A stretch of DNA of 6,356 bases from Prevotellaceae bacterium (GTDB taxonomy: Bacteria > Bacteroidota > Bacteroidia > Bacteroidales > UBA932): NCBI GenBank assembly GCA_031285695.1, contig JAITVR010000158.1, positions 1 through 6,356 of the forward strand. Direction: 5' to 3'. Under the pieces are notes generated by a model that ran no database searches, was not told the DNA's origin, and worked only from the letters and a program-made list of their open reading frames with translations. A program made the translations under genes and the position numbers. Below, piece by piece: positions 1-6,025 of the stretch. Numbering within the stretch: position 1 is the stretch's first letter; every line of letters starts with the position of its first letter.

Positions 1-623
1 ACAATGGTTGGTGTGCCGTTAATGAGCAGCACATCGCTACCATTCACTTCGGGTTGGAGTGGAAGCAAAACAGCCGGCGCCTGCGATATGTCAACAGTCA
101 GCGGTGTCGAAGCTATTGAGTTTGTGCCATTAGCGCCAGATGTAACACTTGCAGAAGCTGTATAGGATTTTGAAGCATCATTTGGAGCAAGGGCTATTGC
201 CTTAAAGGATAGGTTAGTGGTTATGGTGCCTATGCTTGTACCGGTAGGAATTGTGAACTTTATCAGGTTGCTACCATCGTAGGTGTAGCTACCAATAGGA
301 GTAACAAACTCAACAGCGTTGCTTAGGTTGATGGTGGATAAATCAAGCTCTATGGTCTTTTCTGCAGCAGTGATAACGCCGCCGCTGCTACTTATTAGAG
401 AAATGGTAACGCTTGCTACGTTTTCACGCTCCGGATTCTCTTCGCTAAGGTGCCACGGGTTGAAGTAGCAGTCGTCTGTTTTAGAAATTCGAATGCCATA
501 CTCAATGCCCTCTTCATCGGTGTGTTTTGTTTGTCCCCACGCCGCTGCACTTCCTACGGTGCAAAGCAAAGTTGCCACAAAAATTATCGAAAAAAACTTT
601 TTCATATTGCGAATCTTTTTCAT
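1..623 (-). CDS. Secreted beta-rich surface or extracellular protein, 5' part only
   Basis: An open frame runs on the minus strand from a start near 605-623 off the left edge of the window, giving at least 201 residues without a stop. Two in-frame ATGs are possible: 623 (MKKIRNMKKFF...) and 605 (MKKFFSIIFVATLL...). Either gives a lysine-rich start, a hydrophobic core (FFSIIFVATLLCTVG) and an AAAWGQ region where signal peptidase I could cut, so export is well supported. The cysteine in LLC is not in a good lipobox. The mature part is rich in S, T, N, V and I in alternating beta-type patterns (for example VASVTISLISSSGGVITAA, and TTNLSFKAIALAPND), like Ig-like or adhesin domains, but I recognise no family. 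A type IX secretion cargo is possible given the porP/sprF-like gene nearby; the C-terminal sorting domain that would show it lies outside the window. The start lies 22-40 bp after the dinD stop with no visible promoter, which suggests read-through from dinD. Confidence 0.75.
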   Translation of the reverse strand, partial: MKKIRNMKKFFSIIFVATLLCTVGSAAAWGQTKHTDEEGIEYGIRISKTDDCYFNPWHLSEENPERENVASVTISLISSSGGVITAAEKTIELDLSTINLSNAVEFVTPIGSYTYDGSNLIKFTIPTGTSIGTITTNLSFKAIALAPNDASKSYTASASVTSGANGTNSIASTPLTVDISQAPAVLLPLQPEVNGSDVLLINGTPTI

Positions 624-645
624 TTTTTCTGAAAGAATAAAAATC

Positions 646-1500
646 TTACTCGTCAAGCATTAGCGTTTTTTGTGCCTTGAGCCGGTTTAGCTGCTCACGC
701 TGCACCTGTTCAATACTTTTGTTGGGAGTGAGCTGCTCCTCGGGCAGCGTGCCGCCCACGCGCTCAATGGCGCGGCGCACCTCGCGCCCCACTTGGTTGT
801 GCGTAGCGGTGGCGGCGTAAGTACCCTGCACCTGCTCAGTGCGTATTTTTTCTTCCGCTAGCGATATTCTGAACAGGTTGGCAATGAGCTCTTGACTGTT
901 CATGTGGTCAAGAATTTTTTGCTTGGGCGACAGCCGCTTACGGCGGTGTATGTCCAACACCGTTTCGCCGTTGTACAGCCCCATGTATCCTGCGTTTTGA
1001 AACTGTGCAAATTCATCGTCGGTAATCACGCCCGCATTGTGCGCGGTTTCGGCCAACATTTGGTTCCACTGCTTGATGTCGCCACGAATAACCAACCGCT
1101 TATTATCCTCGTCCAGCTGGTTGAAGTAGTCTGCCACCTCCTGCCTGCGCGTTTGAATGGCGAAGTAGGTCTGCCCTGTGGCAATAACCTCCTTTCGTGG
1201 GTCGCCGTTTTGCACAATGAGGTAGCAAGCATAGCGTGATAGCTGGTAATCAACAACTTTTCGCTTTCCACCCTTGCCGTGTTCTATCAATTTGTTAACC
1301 TCAACAAATTGATGCGAAACCTTATGTCCGCTATTTTGGCAGGCAAGCATAGCCCTGTCAACCACCTTTGAAAAATTCCGCCATTCGGCGTACTCCAACA
1401 CCACAGCCAACTCGCGGGCAAACCAAAACTCGTTGCCTGCCTCGTCCGTGTGCTTGATTTGCTCAAAACCTTGGTACTCTATTGCTATTAAATTACTCAT
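646..1500 (-). CDS. dinD: DNA damage-inducible protein D (DinD), BRO-N domain protein
   Basis: The 284-residue product resembles E. coli DinD (about 274 residues) along its whole length, from memory of that protein. Shared stretches include EWRNFSKVVDRA (residues 39-50), KVSHQFVEVNKLI (60-72), LSRYACYLIVQNGDPRKEVI (87-106), TYFAIQTRRQE (111-121), DIHRRKRL (183-190), KILDHM..QELIANLFR (195-211) and VGREVRRAIERVGGTLPEE (237-255). The N-terminal 120 residues form a BRO-N-type domain, also found in phage antirepressors and baculovirus BRO proteins. In E. coli, dinD is LexA-controlled and the protein is reported to inhibit RecA-mediated strand exchange; the same role here is inference. The gene is full length and intact, starting at ATG 1500 and ending with TAA. 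A 33-bp palindrome lies 38-70 bp upstream and could be its operator. It sits between a porP/sprF-like gene and a secreted-protein gene, all on the same strand. DinD genes are scattered and often horizontally transferred. Confidence 0.93.
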   Translation of the reverse strand: MSNLIAIEYQGFEQIKHTDEAGNEFWFARELAVVLEYAEWRNFSKVVDRAMLACQNSGHKVSHQFVEVNKLIEHGKGGKRKVVDYQLSRYACYLIVQNGDPRKEVIATGQTYFAIQTRRQEVADYFNQLDEDNKRLVIRGDIKQWNQMLAETAHNAGVITDDEFAQFQNAGYMGLYNGETVLDIHRRKRLSPKQKILDHMNSQELIANLFRISLAEEKIRTEQVQGTYAATATHNQVGREVRRAIERVGGTLPEEQLTPNKSIEQVQREQLNRLKAQKTLMLDE

Positions 1501-1537
1501 TTAACTAAATGCACAACAGGTTCATTTAAATAATTTC

Positions 1538-1570
1538 GTTCAACAGTTAAGGAATCCTTAGCTGTTGAAC
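1538..1570. promoter_or_regulatory. 33-bp near-perfect palindrome between porP-like gene and dinD
   Basis: The arms GTTCAACAG (1538-1546) and CTGTTGAAC (1562-1570) are perfect inverted repeats, and the inner TAAGG/CCTTA (1548-1552 and 1556-1560) continues the symmetry around 1554. Only positions 1547/1561 break it, as a T-G pair that would be a wobble in plus-strand RNA. The site lies 38-70 bp upstream of the dinD ATG and 36 bp after the porP-like stop, both read on the minus strand. The position suits a repressor operator for dinD, plausibly SOS-type. It could instead be a 3' hairpin or terminator of the porP-like transcript, but no run of T follows it on the minus strand. A third CAACAG half-site occurs at 1514-1519. 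Confidence 0.55.
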
Positions 1571-1605
1571 TTCCTTATATTTCCACTCATCACACCGGTT
1601 AACCC

Positions 1606-2592
1606 CTACTCTCCCTCCCTTGGGCTGGTGCTCTTTTTAATTTTTCGCGCCAGCGTAATGCCCAGCGAAATTTCGTGGCTGCCGCTCTGCGCGCCCGTAA
1701 ATCGGCCAATGCCGTAGTCGTAGCAGTAGCCAATGCGCAGGGCGTGGGTTACCCACACCTCGGCCATAAGGGCTACGGAGCTCAGCATTTCGGTGTCGGG
1801 GTATTTGCTTTTGCCTACGGGCAGCGTGGTGCGCAGCCCTGCGCCCAGCCAAAAGCGGTCGGCAAAGGTGGCGGCCAGGTTAAAGTCAAGCAGCATGCGG
1901 TCGTCAAGCGGCACGGTAAGCAGCGTTGAGGGCGATAGCTTCCACTTTTCGCCTAAGTAAAAATTTCCACCAAGGTTGACGTAAATGTATGGATTTTGCA
2001 GCGAGTCGAGGCTAAGAAAGCTGCCCAAATTCGATGCTGAAACTCCCGCATAGAGCATGCGCCCCATGCTGTAGTAGGCGCCCACGCGAAAGTCGGGGCG
2101 CATGCGCGACTCCTTTTCCAGCGTAGGGTCGGGGTTGTATATGAGGTTGCCTTGAGCGTCTTCTTCAAAAAAATCGACACCGCCAAAGCTTTCCTGCATG
2201 GCGCCGGCCGAAAGTCCAAGGCTTAGGCGGTCGCCTGCCGAGTTGAGCCGAATGCGAAACGAGTAGCTGGCATACGCGCCCATGGTTTTCATCAGCCCCA
2301 TTTGCTCGCCCACCACCGATAGGCCCCAGCCCATGCTGTTGCGCTGCGTAACCGTGCCGTCCACCGAGCCGGTGTACGAGGCCGGCGCGCCGTCGCCCAT
2401 GCCGGCCCACTGCATGCGGTACATCAGCTGCGCGTTGAAGGCCTCGCGGCTGCCCGCCAGCGCGGGGTTCAGCGTAAGCCCGTTAAACATGTACTGGCTA
2501 AGCTGCAGCTCCTGCTGTGCATGCGCGCGCGGCGCAGCCATCAGCATAGGCAGCAAAAAAAGTAGAAGAAGTCGCCTTTTATTCATGTGCAT
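1606..2592 (-). CDS. PorP/SprF family type IX secretion system membrane protein
   Basis: The 328-residue product begins with a signal peptide (MNKRRLLLLFLLPMLMAAPRAHAQ, cut probably after AHA near residue 25). It then shows the family hallmark QYMFNGLTLNPALAGSRE (residues 33-50), alternating amphipathic strands typical of an outer-membrane beta barrel, and the C-terminal signature GYCYDYGIG...SGSHEISLGI (288-312). Length fits the PorP/SprF family (about 300-340). In Bacteroidota these proteins help the type IX system deliver or anchor particular surface adhesins (SprF with SprB in gliding; PorP in Porphyromonas), and genomes carry several paralogues, so I give no specific symbol. ATG 2592 is the first start; ATG 2586, two codons on, gives MNKRR and is equally good. 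A strong -7 promoter match lies 28 bp upstream. No giant adhesin gene adjoins it here; the secreted-protein gene beyond dinD is the only visible candidate partner. Confidence 0.93.
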   Translation of the reverse strand: MHMNKRRLLLLFLLPMLMAAPRAHAQQELQLSQYMFNGLTLNPALAGSREAFNAQLMYRMQWAGMGDGAPASYTGSVDGTVTQRNSMGWGLSVVGEQMGLMKTMGAYASYSFRIRLNSAGDRLSLGLSAGAMQESFGGVDFFEEDAQGNLIYNPDPTLEKESRMRPDFRVGAYYSMGRMLYAGVSASNLGSFLSLDSLQNPYIYVNLGGNFYLGEKWKLSPSTLLTVPLDDRMLLDFNLAATFADRFWLGAGLRTTLPVGKSKYPDTEMLSSVALMAEVWVTHALRIGYCYDYGIGRFTGAQSGSHEISLGITLARKIKKSTSPREGE

Positions 2593-2612
2593 AAAAAAGC
2601 TAATGTGTAGAA

Positions 2613-2627
2613 TATCTTACAAAGATA
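2613..2627 (-). promoter_or_regulatory. Bacteroidota-type -7 promoter element of the porP-like gene
   Basis: Read on the minus strand, 2627-2620 is TATCTTTG, an exact match to the Bacteroidota -7 consensus TAnnTTTG. Transcription would start around 2613, leaving a leader of about 20 nt before ATG 2592. No TTG stands at the expected -33 spacing; a TTAG about 21 bp upstream is the nearest. The element is half of a 15-bp inverted repeat, TATCTT-ACA-AAGATA (2613-2627), which could also bind a regulator. Confidence 0.6.
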
Positions 2628-2699
2628 AGTATTTATATCCGCTTTAGCTAATTTGCTAACATTTTATTAACATTTTTTATATAGCTGAAAGTCAAAACA

Positions 2700-2738
2700 A
2701 TTGAGAGTGGAGAATGGAGAGTGGAGAATGAGTTGAAA
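2700..2738 (-). repeat. Heptanucleotide array R1 (TYTCMAY units, minus orientation)
   Basis: Read on the minus strand the array is TTTCAAC, a 4-nt remnant TCAT, then TCTCCAC, TCTCCAT, TCTCCAC, TCTCAAT. On the plus strand it contains a perfect 14-bp tandem duplication of GAGAGTGGAGAATG (2703-2716 and 2717-2730). It is the left member of an inverted pair with the array at 2782-2809; GAGTTGAAAA (2730-2739) is exactly complementary to TTTTCAACTC (2781-2790). The TTG used as the candidate -33 element of asnS lies inside it. Confidence 0.85.
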
Positions 2739-2763
2739 AATCCCCCCTTTTTTTGTACTTTTG
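2733..2763 (+). promoter_or_regulatory. asnS promoter (-33 TTG, -7 TACTTTTG)
   Basis: TACTTTTG at 2756-2763 matches TAnnTTTG exactly. It is preceded at 20 bp by TTG (2733-2735), the spacing expected for the Bacteroidota housekeeping sigma factor, and followed by GCA as often seen downstream of such elements. Transcription would start near 2770, giving a leader of about 45 nt before ATG 2814. The spacer contains a C6T7 tract (2742-2754). The -33 element comes from repeat array R1 and most of the leader is array R2. Confidence 0.7.
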
Positions 2764-2781
2764 CAACACAAGAAAATTCAT

Positions 2782-2809
2782 TTTCAACTCTCAATTTTCA
2801 ACTCTCAAT
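2782..2809 (+). repeat. Heptanucleotide array R2 (TYTCMAY units, plus orientation)
   Basis: Four heptads in strict register, TTTCAAC, TCTCAAT, TTTCAAC, TCTCAAT, equal to two perfect 14-bp copies. The array fills most of the predicted untranslated leader of asnS and ends 4 bp before ATG 2814. It is in inverted orientation to R1 at 2700-2738; the two enclose a 43-bp core that carries the asnS -7 element. Confidence 0.85.
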
Positions 2810-2813
2810 TAAA

Positions 2814-4211
2814 ATGAAGACCCCGGGAAGAACTAAGATTGCTGCGCTGCTCAGCGGCGGCGAGGTAGGAAAAGATGTGGTGGTAAAAGGTTGGGTGCGC
2901 ACCAAGCGCGGCAACAAAAACGTGGCGTTTATTGCGCTCAACGATGGCTCTACCATCAACAATATTCAGCTGGTGGTGGACCTGCAAAAAATCAGCGAAG
3001 ACGCGCTGAAGGGCGTTACCACCGGAGCCTGCATTTGCGCAAAAGGAGCCTTAGTAGCTTCACAAGGCGGTAGTCAAAGTGTTGAAATTCAAGTAGTTAA
3101 CATTGAATTATACGGCGCTGCCGATGTTGAAACATATCCGCTGCAAAAGAAGGGGCACACGCTCGAATTTTTGCGCGAAATAGCGCACCTGCGCCCGCGT
3201 ACCAACACCTTTGGCGCGGTGCTGCGCATTCGCCACGCCATGGCGTTTGCCATTCATAAGTATTTCAACGACAATGGTTTTGCCTACCTGCACACGCCCA
3301 TTGTTACCGCTTCGGACGCCGAGGGTGCAGGCGCCATGTTTCAGGTAACAACGCTTGATGTAAAAAATCCGCCGCGCGCCGAAAATGGCGAGGTGGATTA
3401 CGCGCAGGATTTCTTTGGAAAGCACACGAGCCTTACGGTTTCGGGGCAGCTCGAAGGCGAGCTTGGCGCCATGGCCTTGGGCGAAATTTACACCTTTGGC
3501 CCCACTTTTCGCGCCGAAAATAGCAATACGCCGCGCCACTTGGCCGAGTTTTGGATGATTGAGCCCGAAATGGCGTTTTACGAAATTGAGGACAACATGA
3601 ATTTGGCCGAGGATTTTATAAAATCGTTAGTAAAATATGCGCTGGATAGCTGCATGGACGATTTGAAGTTCCTCAACGACATGTACGATAAGGAGCTAAT
3701 CGAACGCCTGCAAAGCGTTTGCAGCACCGATTTTGTGCGCTTGGATTACACCGAAGGCGTAAAAATTCTCGAAGCAAGCGGACAAAAATTTGAGTTTCCT
3801 GTAAAGTGGGGCATCGATTTGCAGAGCGAGCACGAACGGTATTTGGTGGAAAAGCACTTCAAAAAACCGGTAATTTTGACCAACTACCCAAAGGACATCA
3901 AGGCTTTTTACATGAAGCAAAACGAGGACGGAAAAACCGTGCGCGCCATGGATGTTTTGTTCCCAAAAATCGGCGAAATCATTGGTGGTTCGCAGCGCGA
4001 GGAAAGCCTCGAAAAGCTGCAAGCGCGCATTGACGAGCTGAAGATGGACGTTTCGACCCTGTGGTGGTACATTGATACGCGCCGCTTTGGCAGCGCGCCG
4101 CACAGCGGCTTTGGGCTTGGCTTCGAGCGGCTGCTGCTCTTCGTTACCGGCATGGCCAATATTCGCGATGTAATTCCATTTCCACGCACACCGAAAAGCG
4201 CAGAATTCTAA
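2814..4211 (+). CDS. asnS: Asparaginyl-tRNA synthetase (AsnRS)
   Basis: This class IIb synthetase attaches asparagine to tRNA(Asn) using ATP in the cytoplasm. From ATG 2814 the product has 465 residues, the usual length (E. coli about 466). Residues 21-55 ([20 protein letters not shown]...) are the N-terminal OB-fold that reads the anticodon. Class II motif 1 lies around 138-173 ([14 protein letters not shown]...TASDAEGAG), motif 2 at 227-255 with TFRAE (ATP- and acceptor-binding R233 and E235) and motif 3 at 432-443 ([13 protein letters not shown]439). The insert [20 protein letters not shown] between motifs 1 and 2 and the ending [10 protein letters not shown] are typical of AsnRS rather than AspRS. 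An in-frame GTG at 2721 would add 31 residues, but that stretch is repeat array and promoter sequence, so ATG 2814 is preferred. The next gene starts 43 bp after its stop. Confidence 0.97.
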   Translation: MKTPGRTKIAALLSGGEVGKDVVVKGWVRTKRGNKNVAFIALNDGSTINNIQLVVDLQKISEDALKGVTTGACICAKGALVASQGGSQSVEIQVVNIELYGAADVETYPLQKKGHTLEFLREIAHLRPRTNTFGAVLRIRHAMAFAIHKYFNDNGFAYLHTPIVTASDAEGAGAMFQVTTLDVKNPPRAENGEVDYAQDFFGKHTSLTVSGQLEGELGAMALGEIYTFGPTFRAENSNTPRHLAEFWMIEPEMAFYEIEDNMNLAEDFIKSLVKYALDSCMDDLKFLNDMYDKELIERLQSVCSTDFVRLDYTEGVKILEASGQKFEFPVKWGIDLQSEHERYLVEKHFKKPVILTNYPKDIKAFYMKQNEDGKTVRAMDVLFPKIGEIIGGSQREESLEKLQARIDELKMDVSTLWWYIDTRRFGSAPHSGFGLGFERLLLFVTGMANIRDVIPFPRTPKSAEF

Positions 4212-4216
4212 AAAGA

Positions 4217-4251
4217 GTGGAGAGTTGAAGGTGGAGAATTGAGAGTGAAAG
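4217..4251 (-). repeat. Heptanucleotide array R3 (TYTCMAY units, minus orientation)
   Basis: Read on the minus strand: a short unit CTTTCAC, then TCTCAAT, TCTCCAC, CTTCAAC and TCTCCAC in unbroken 7-bp register. The array fills the 43-bp gap between the asnS stop (4211) and the start of the four-helix-bundle gene (4255). It is the left member of an inverted pair with the array at 4613-4640. It uses the same word set as R1 and R2. Confidence 0.85.
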
Positions 4252-4254
4252 AAG

Positions 4255-4611
4255 ATGGAAAAAGTTGTTGCGCCAAAATCATATAAATTTGCGCTGCGAG
4301 TAATTGCTTTGTACAAGTGGCTTTGTAGCGAGAAAAAAGAGTTTGTACTATCCAAACAAATTTTGCGAAGCGGCACGGCAGTGGGCGCATTGGTCAAAGA
4401 GGCGGAGCATGCGCAATCCAAAGCAGATTTTTTGAATAAAATGAATATTGCCTTAAAAGAGGCAAACGAAACGGAGTATTGGTTGATGCTGCTAAAGGAT
4501 AGCGATTTTTTATCGAAAGAAGAATTTCAATCCGTACATGCCGATTGCGATGAGCTACTTCGATTGCTTGTTAGCATCGTAAAAACTACAAAAGCATCGC
4601 TAAAAAAATAA
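4255..4611 (+). CDS. Four-helix-bundle protein, 23S rRNA intervening-sequence (S23/IVP) family
   Basis: The 118-residue product carries the family hallmarks SKQILRSGTAVGALVKEAEH (residues 33-52) and AQSKADFLNKMNIALKEANE (53-72), followed by TEYWLMLL (73-80), and is predicted to be all helical. Homologues were first seen encoded inside 23S rRNA intervening sequences of Leptospira and Coxiella, and many Bacteroidota carry several free-standing copies; some relatives (Avd) serve diversity-generating retroelements. Function here is unknown; the basic, oligomer-forming fold suggests nucleic-acid binding. The gene is full length. It is visibly AT-richer (about 40% GC in sampled lines) than the flanking asnS and rpoN (about 50-65%). 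It is bracketed by inverted heptad arrays that nearly fill the gaps to both neighbours, which points to insertion as a unit. No reverse transcriptase or rRNA is present in the window. Confidence 0.92.
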   Translation: MEKVVAPKSYKFALRVIALYKWLCSEKKEFVLSKQILRSGTAVGALVKEAEHAQSKADFLNKMNIALKEANETEYWLMLLKDSDFLSKEEFQSVHADCDELLRLLVSIVKTTKASLKK

Positions 4612-4612
4612 C

Positions 4613-4640
4613 TCTCAACTTTCAATTCTCCACTCTCCAC
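4613..4640 (+). repeat. Heptanucleotide array R4 (TYTCMAY units, plus orientation)
   Basis: Four heptads in register: TCTCAAC, TTTCAAT, TCTCCAC, TCTCCAC. The array begins 1 bp after the stop of the four-helix-bundle gene and ends 3 bp before the GTG start of rpoN, so it forms the whole 32-bp gap and any ribosome-binding context of rpoN. It is inverted relative to R3 at 4217-4251. Confidence 0.85.
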
Positions 4641-4643
4641 TAA

Positions 4644-6014
4644 GTGAAGCAACTTCTTACACAAAAGCTAAGCCAGCAGCAGCGACTTTCGCCGCAGCAA
4701 ATTCAGCAAATAAAGCTGCTGGAGCTGCCGGTGCTGGGTTTGGAGCGGCGCGTGAAGGAGGAAATTGAGGACAATCCTGCGCTGGAGGAGGAGGTTGAAG
4801 ATGTTGAAATTCCCGTTTCTACCGCCACCGACGAGGTGCCGCGCTACCGGCTGCTGGACAACAATCAGCCGCTTGAAACAAAGGACAGAATTGCTGTAAG
4901 CCCCGACAGCATGGACTTTCACGAGCTCATGCGCATGCAACTTTCGCTTCGTGCGCTGAGCGCGCAGCAGCGCGAAATGGGCGAATTTCTTATTGATTGC
5001 TTAGATAGCGATGGCTACCTGCGCCGCCCGCTGAGCGATGTGGCGGACGATATTGCTTTTTCCGAAGGCAAAACGGTGAGCGAAAATGCGCTGAGCGAAG
5101 TGCTGTACATCATTCAAGATTTAGAGCCGGCGGGCGTTGGCGCGCGCGACTTGCAGGAGTGCCTGCTGCTGCAGCTTGAGGCAAAAGAAGAGAGCACGTT
5201 TTCGGTGGAGTTGGCAACCCAAATTATTGCAAAACATTTTGATGATTTTACCGGAAAACGGTACGAAAAAATTTGCGCTGCGCTCAACATTTCGGAGAAA
5301 GAATTGAAGCAGGCTATTGCCGAAATCACCAAGCTCAACCCCAAGCCCGGCGCCAGCTTTACCGAGGATACAACGGACATTGCGCCGGCCGTTACTCCCG
5401 ATTTTTTGGTAGAATATAAGGACGGCGAATTGCAGCAAAGCCTCACTGCGCGCAACGCGCCCGACCTGCGCGTGAGCAAGGAGTACAAGCTGCTGCTCAA
5501 AACGTACGCAAAGGATAAAGAAGCCTCGGAATTTGTGCGCAAAAAGTTGGGCGATGCGCGCTGGTTTATTGATGCTGTGCAGCGCCGCTACCAAACGCTG
5601 ACCGAGGTGATGAGCGTGATTGTGGAGCGGCAAAAAGATTTTTTTACAACGGGCGATGAGGCTGCGCTCAAACCCATGCTGTACAAGGCGGTGGTGGAGG
5701 TTACGGGCTACGATATTTCTACTATTTCGCGCGTGGTAAACAGCAAGTACGTGCAAACCAACTTCGGCATTTTTCCGCTCAAATTTTTCTTTTCAAAAGC
5801 GGCGCAAACCAGCGATGACGAAGAAATTTCGACGCGCGCCATCAAAAAAGAAGTGAAGGATTTGGTGGCGGCCGAGGACAAAAAAAATCCGCTTTCGGAC
5901 GCAGAAATCATGAAAAAACTGGAGAAAAAGGGCTACACCCTTGCCCGCCGAACGGTGGCCAAATACCGCCAAACGCTCAACATTCCCGAGGCAAAAATGC
6001 GAAAAACGATATAA
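4644..6014 (+). CDS. rpoN: RNA polymerase sigma-54 factor (RpoN)
   Basis: Sigma-54 directs RNA polymerase to -24/-12 promoters, where opening needs an AAA+ enhancer-binding activator. The 456-residue product has all three regions. Region I is at 1-50, Q/L-rich and activator-responsive (LSPQQIQQIKLLELPVL at 15-31, DNPALEEE at 43-50). An acidic linker follows. The core-binding region includes LEPAGVGARDLQECLLLQL (160-178) and LNPKPG (231-236). The DNA-binding part has the helix-turn-helix DISTISRVVNSKYVQT (357-372), GIFPLKFFFS (375-384) and the RpoN box ARRTVAKYR (434-442). The start is GTG at 4644: it gives the family N-terminus MKQLLTQKL, a TAA stop lies immediately upstream in frame, and any later start would lose region I. 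No promoter is visible in the 32-bp gap before it, so it is probably transcribed with the upstream genes. No sigma-54 activator gene lies in the window. Confidence 0.96.
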   Translation: MKQLLTQKLSQQQRLSPQQIQQIKLLELPVLGLERRVKEEIEDNPALEEEVEDVEIPVSTATDEVPRYRLLDNNQPLETKDRIAVSPDSMDFHELMRMQLSLRALSAQQREMGEFLIDCLDSDGYLRRPLSDVADDIAFSEGKTVSENALSEVLYIIQDLEPAGVGARDLQECLLLQLEAKEESTFSVELATQIIAKHFDDFTGKRYEKICAALNISEKELKQAIAEITKLNPKPGASFTEDTTDIAPAVTPDFLVEYKDGELQQSLTARNAPDLRVSKEYKLLLKTYAKDKEASEFVRKKLGDARWFIDAVQRRYQTLTEVMSVIVERQKDFFTTGDEAALKPMLYKAVVEVTGYDISTISRVVNSKYVQTNFGIFPLKFFFSKAAQTSDDEEISTRAIKKEVKDLVAAEDKKNPLSDAEIMKKLEKKGYTLARRTVAKYRQTLNIPEAKMRKTI

Positions 6015-6025
6015 TCTCAAAGGCT

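Noticed and set aside
450..632. 60-residue plus-strand ORF
   Set aside because: It lies antisense to the signal-peptide end of the secreted-protein gene and shows no protein-like features.
500..1460. Short similarity KHTDE-G-E between the mature start of the secreted protein and DinD residues 16-24
   Set aside because: Only about eight residues match and the codons differ, with no continuing homology on either side; most likely coincidence rather than a duplicated dinD fragment.
2657..2680. TAACATTTTAT direct repeat and TTAGCTAA palindrome in the AT-rich divergent region
   Set aside because: Short and low in complexity in an AT-rich intergenic stretch; not distinguishable from chance.
2721..2813. 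N-terminal extension of asnS from GTG 2721 (31 extra residues)
   Set aside because: The stretch is repeat array plus promoter core, ATG 2814 gives the normal family length and N-terminus, and the -7 element at 2756-2763 would lie inside the extended gene.
4284..4291. TAAATTTG, a match to TAnnTTTG, as a possible promoter for rpoN
   Set aside because: It lies within codons of the four-helix-bundle gene, has no TTG at the right spacing and is over 350 bp from rpoN; chance is a sufficient explanation.
3696..4421. Long minus-strand ORF (241 residues) opposite asnS and the four-helix-bundle gene
   Set aside because: It is a shadow frame: the plus strand encodes two clear families, and the antisense product runs through repeat array R3.
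4212..4643. Diversity-generating retroelement, because Avd proteins share the four-helix-bundle family
   Set aside because: No reverse transcriptase, template repeat or variable repeat is visible; the sequence motifs fit the S23/IVP branch.
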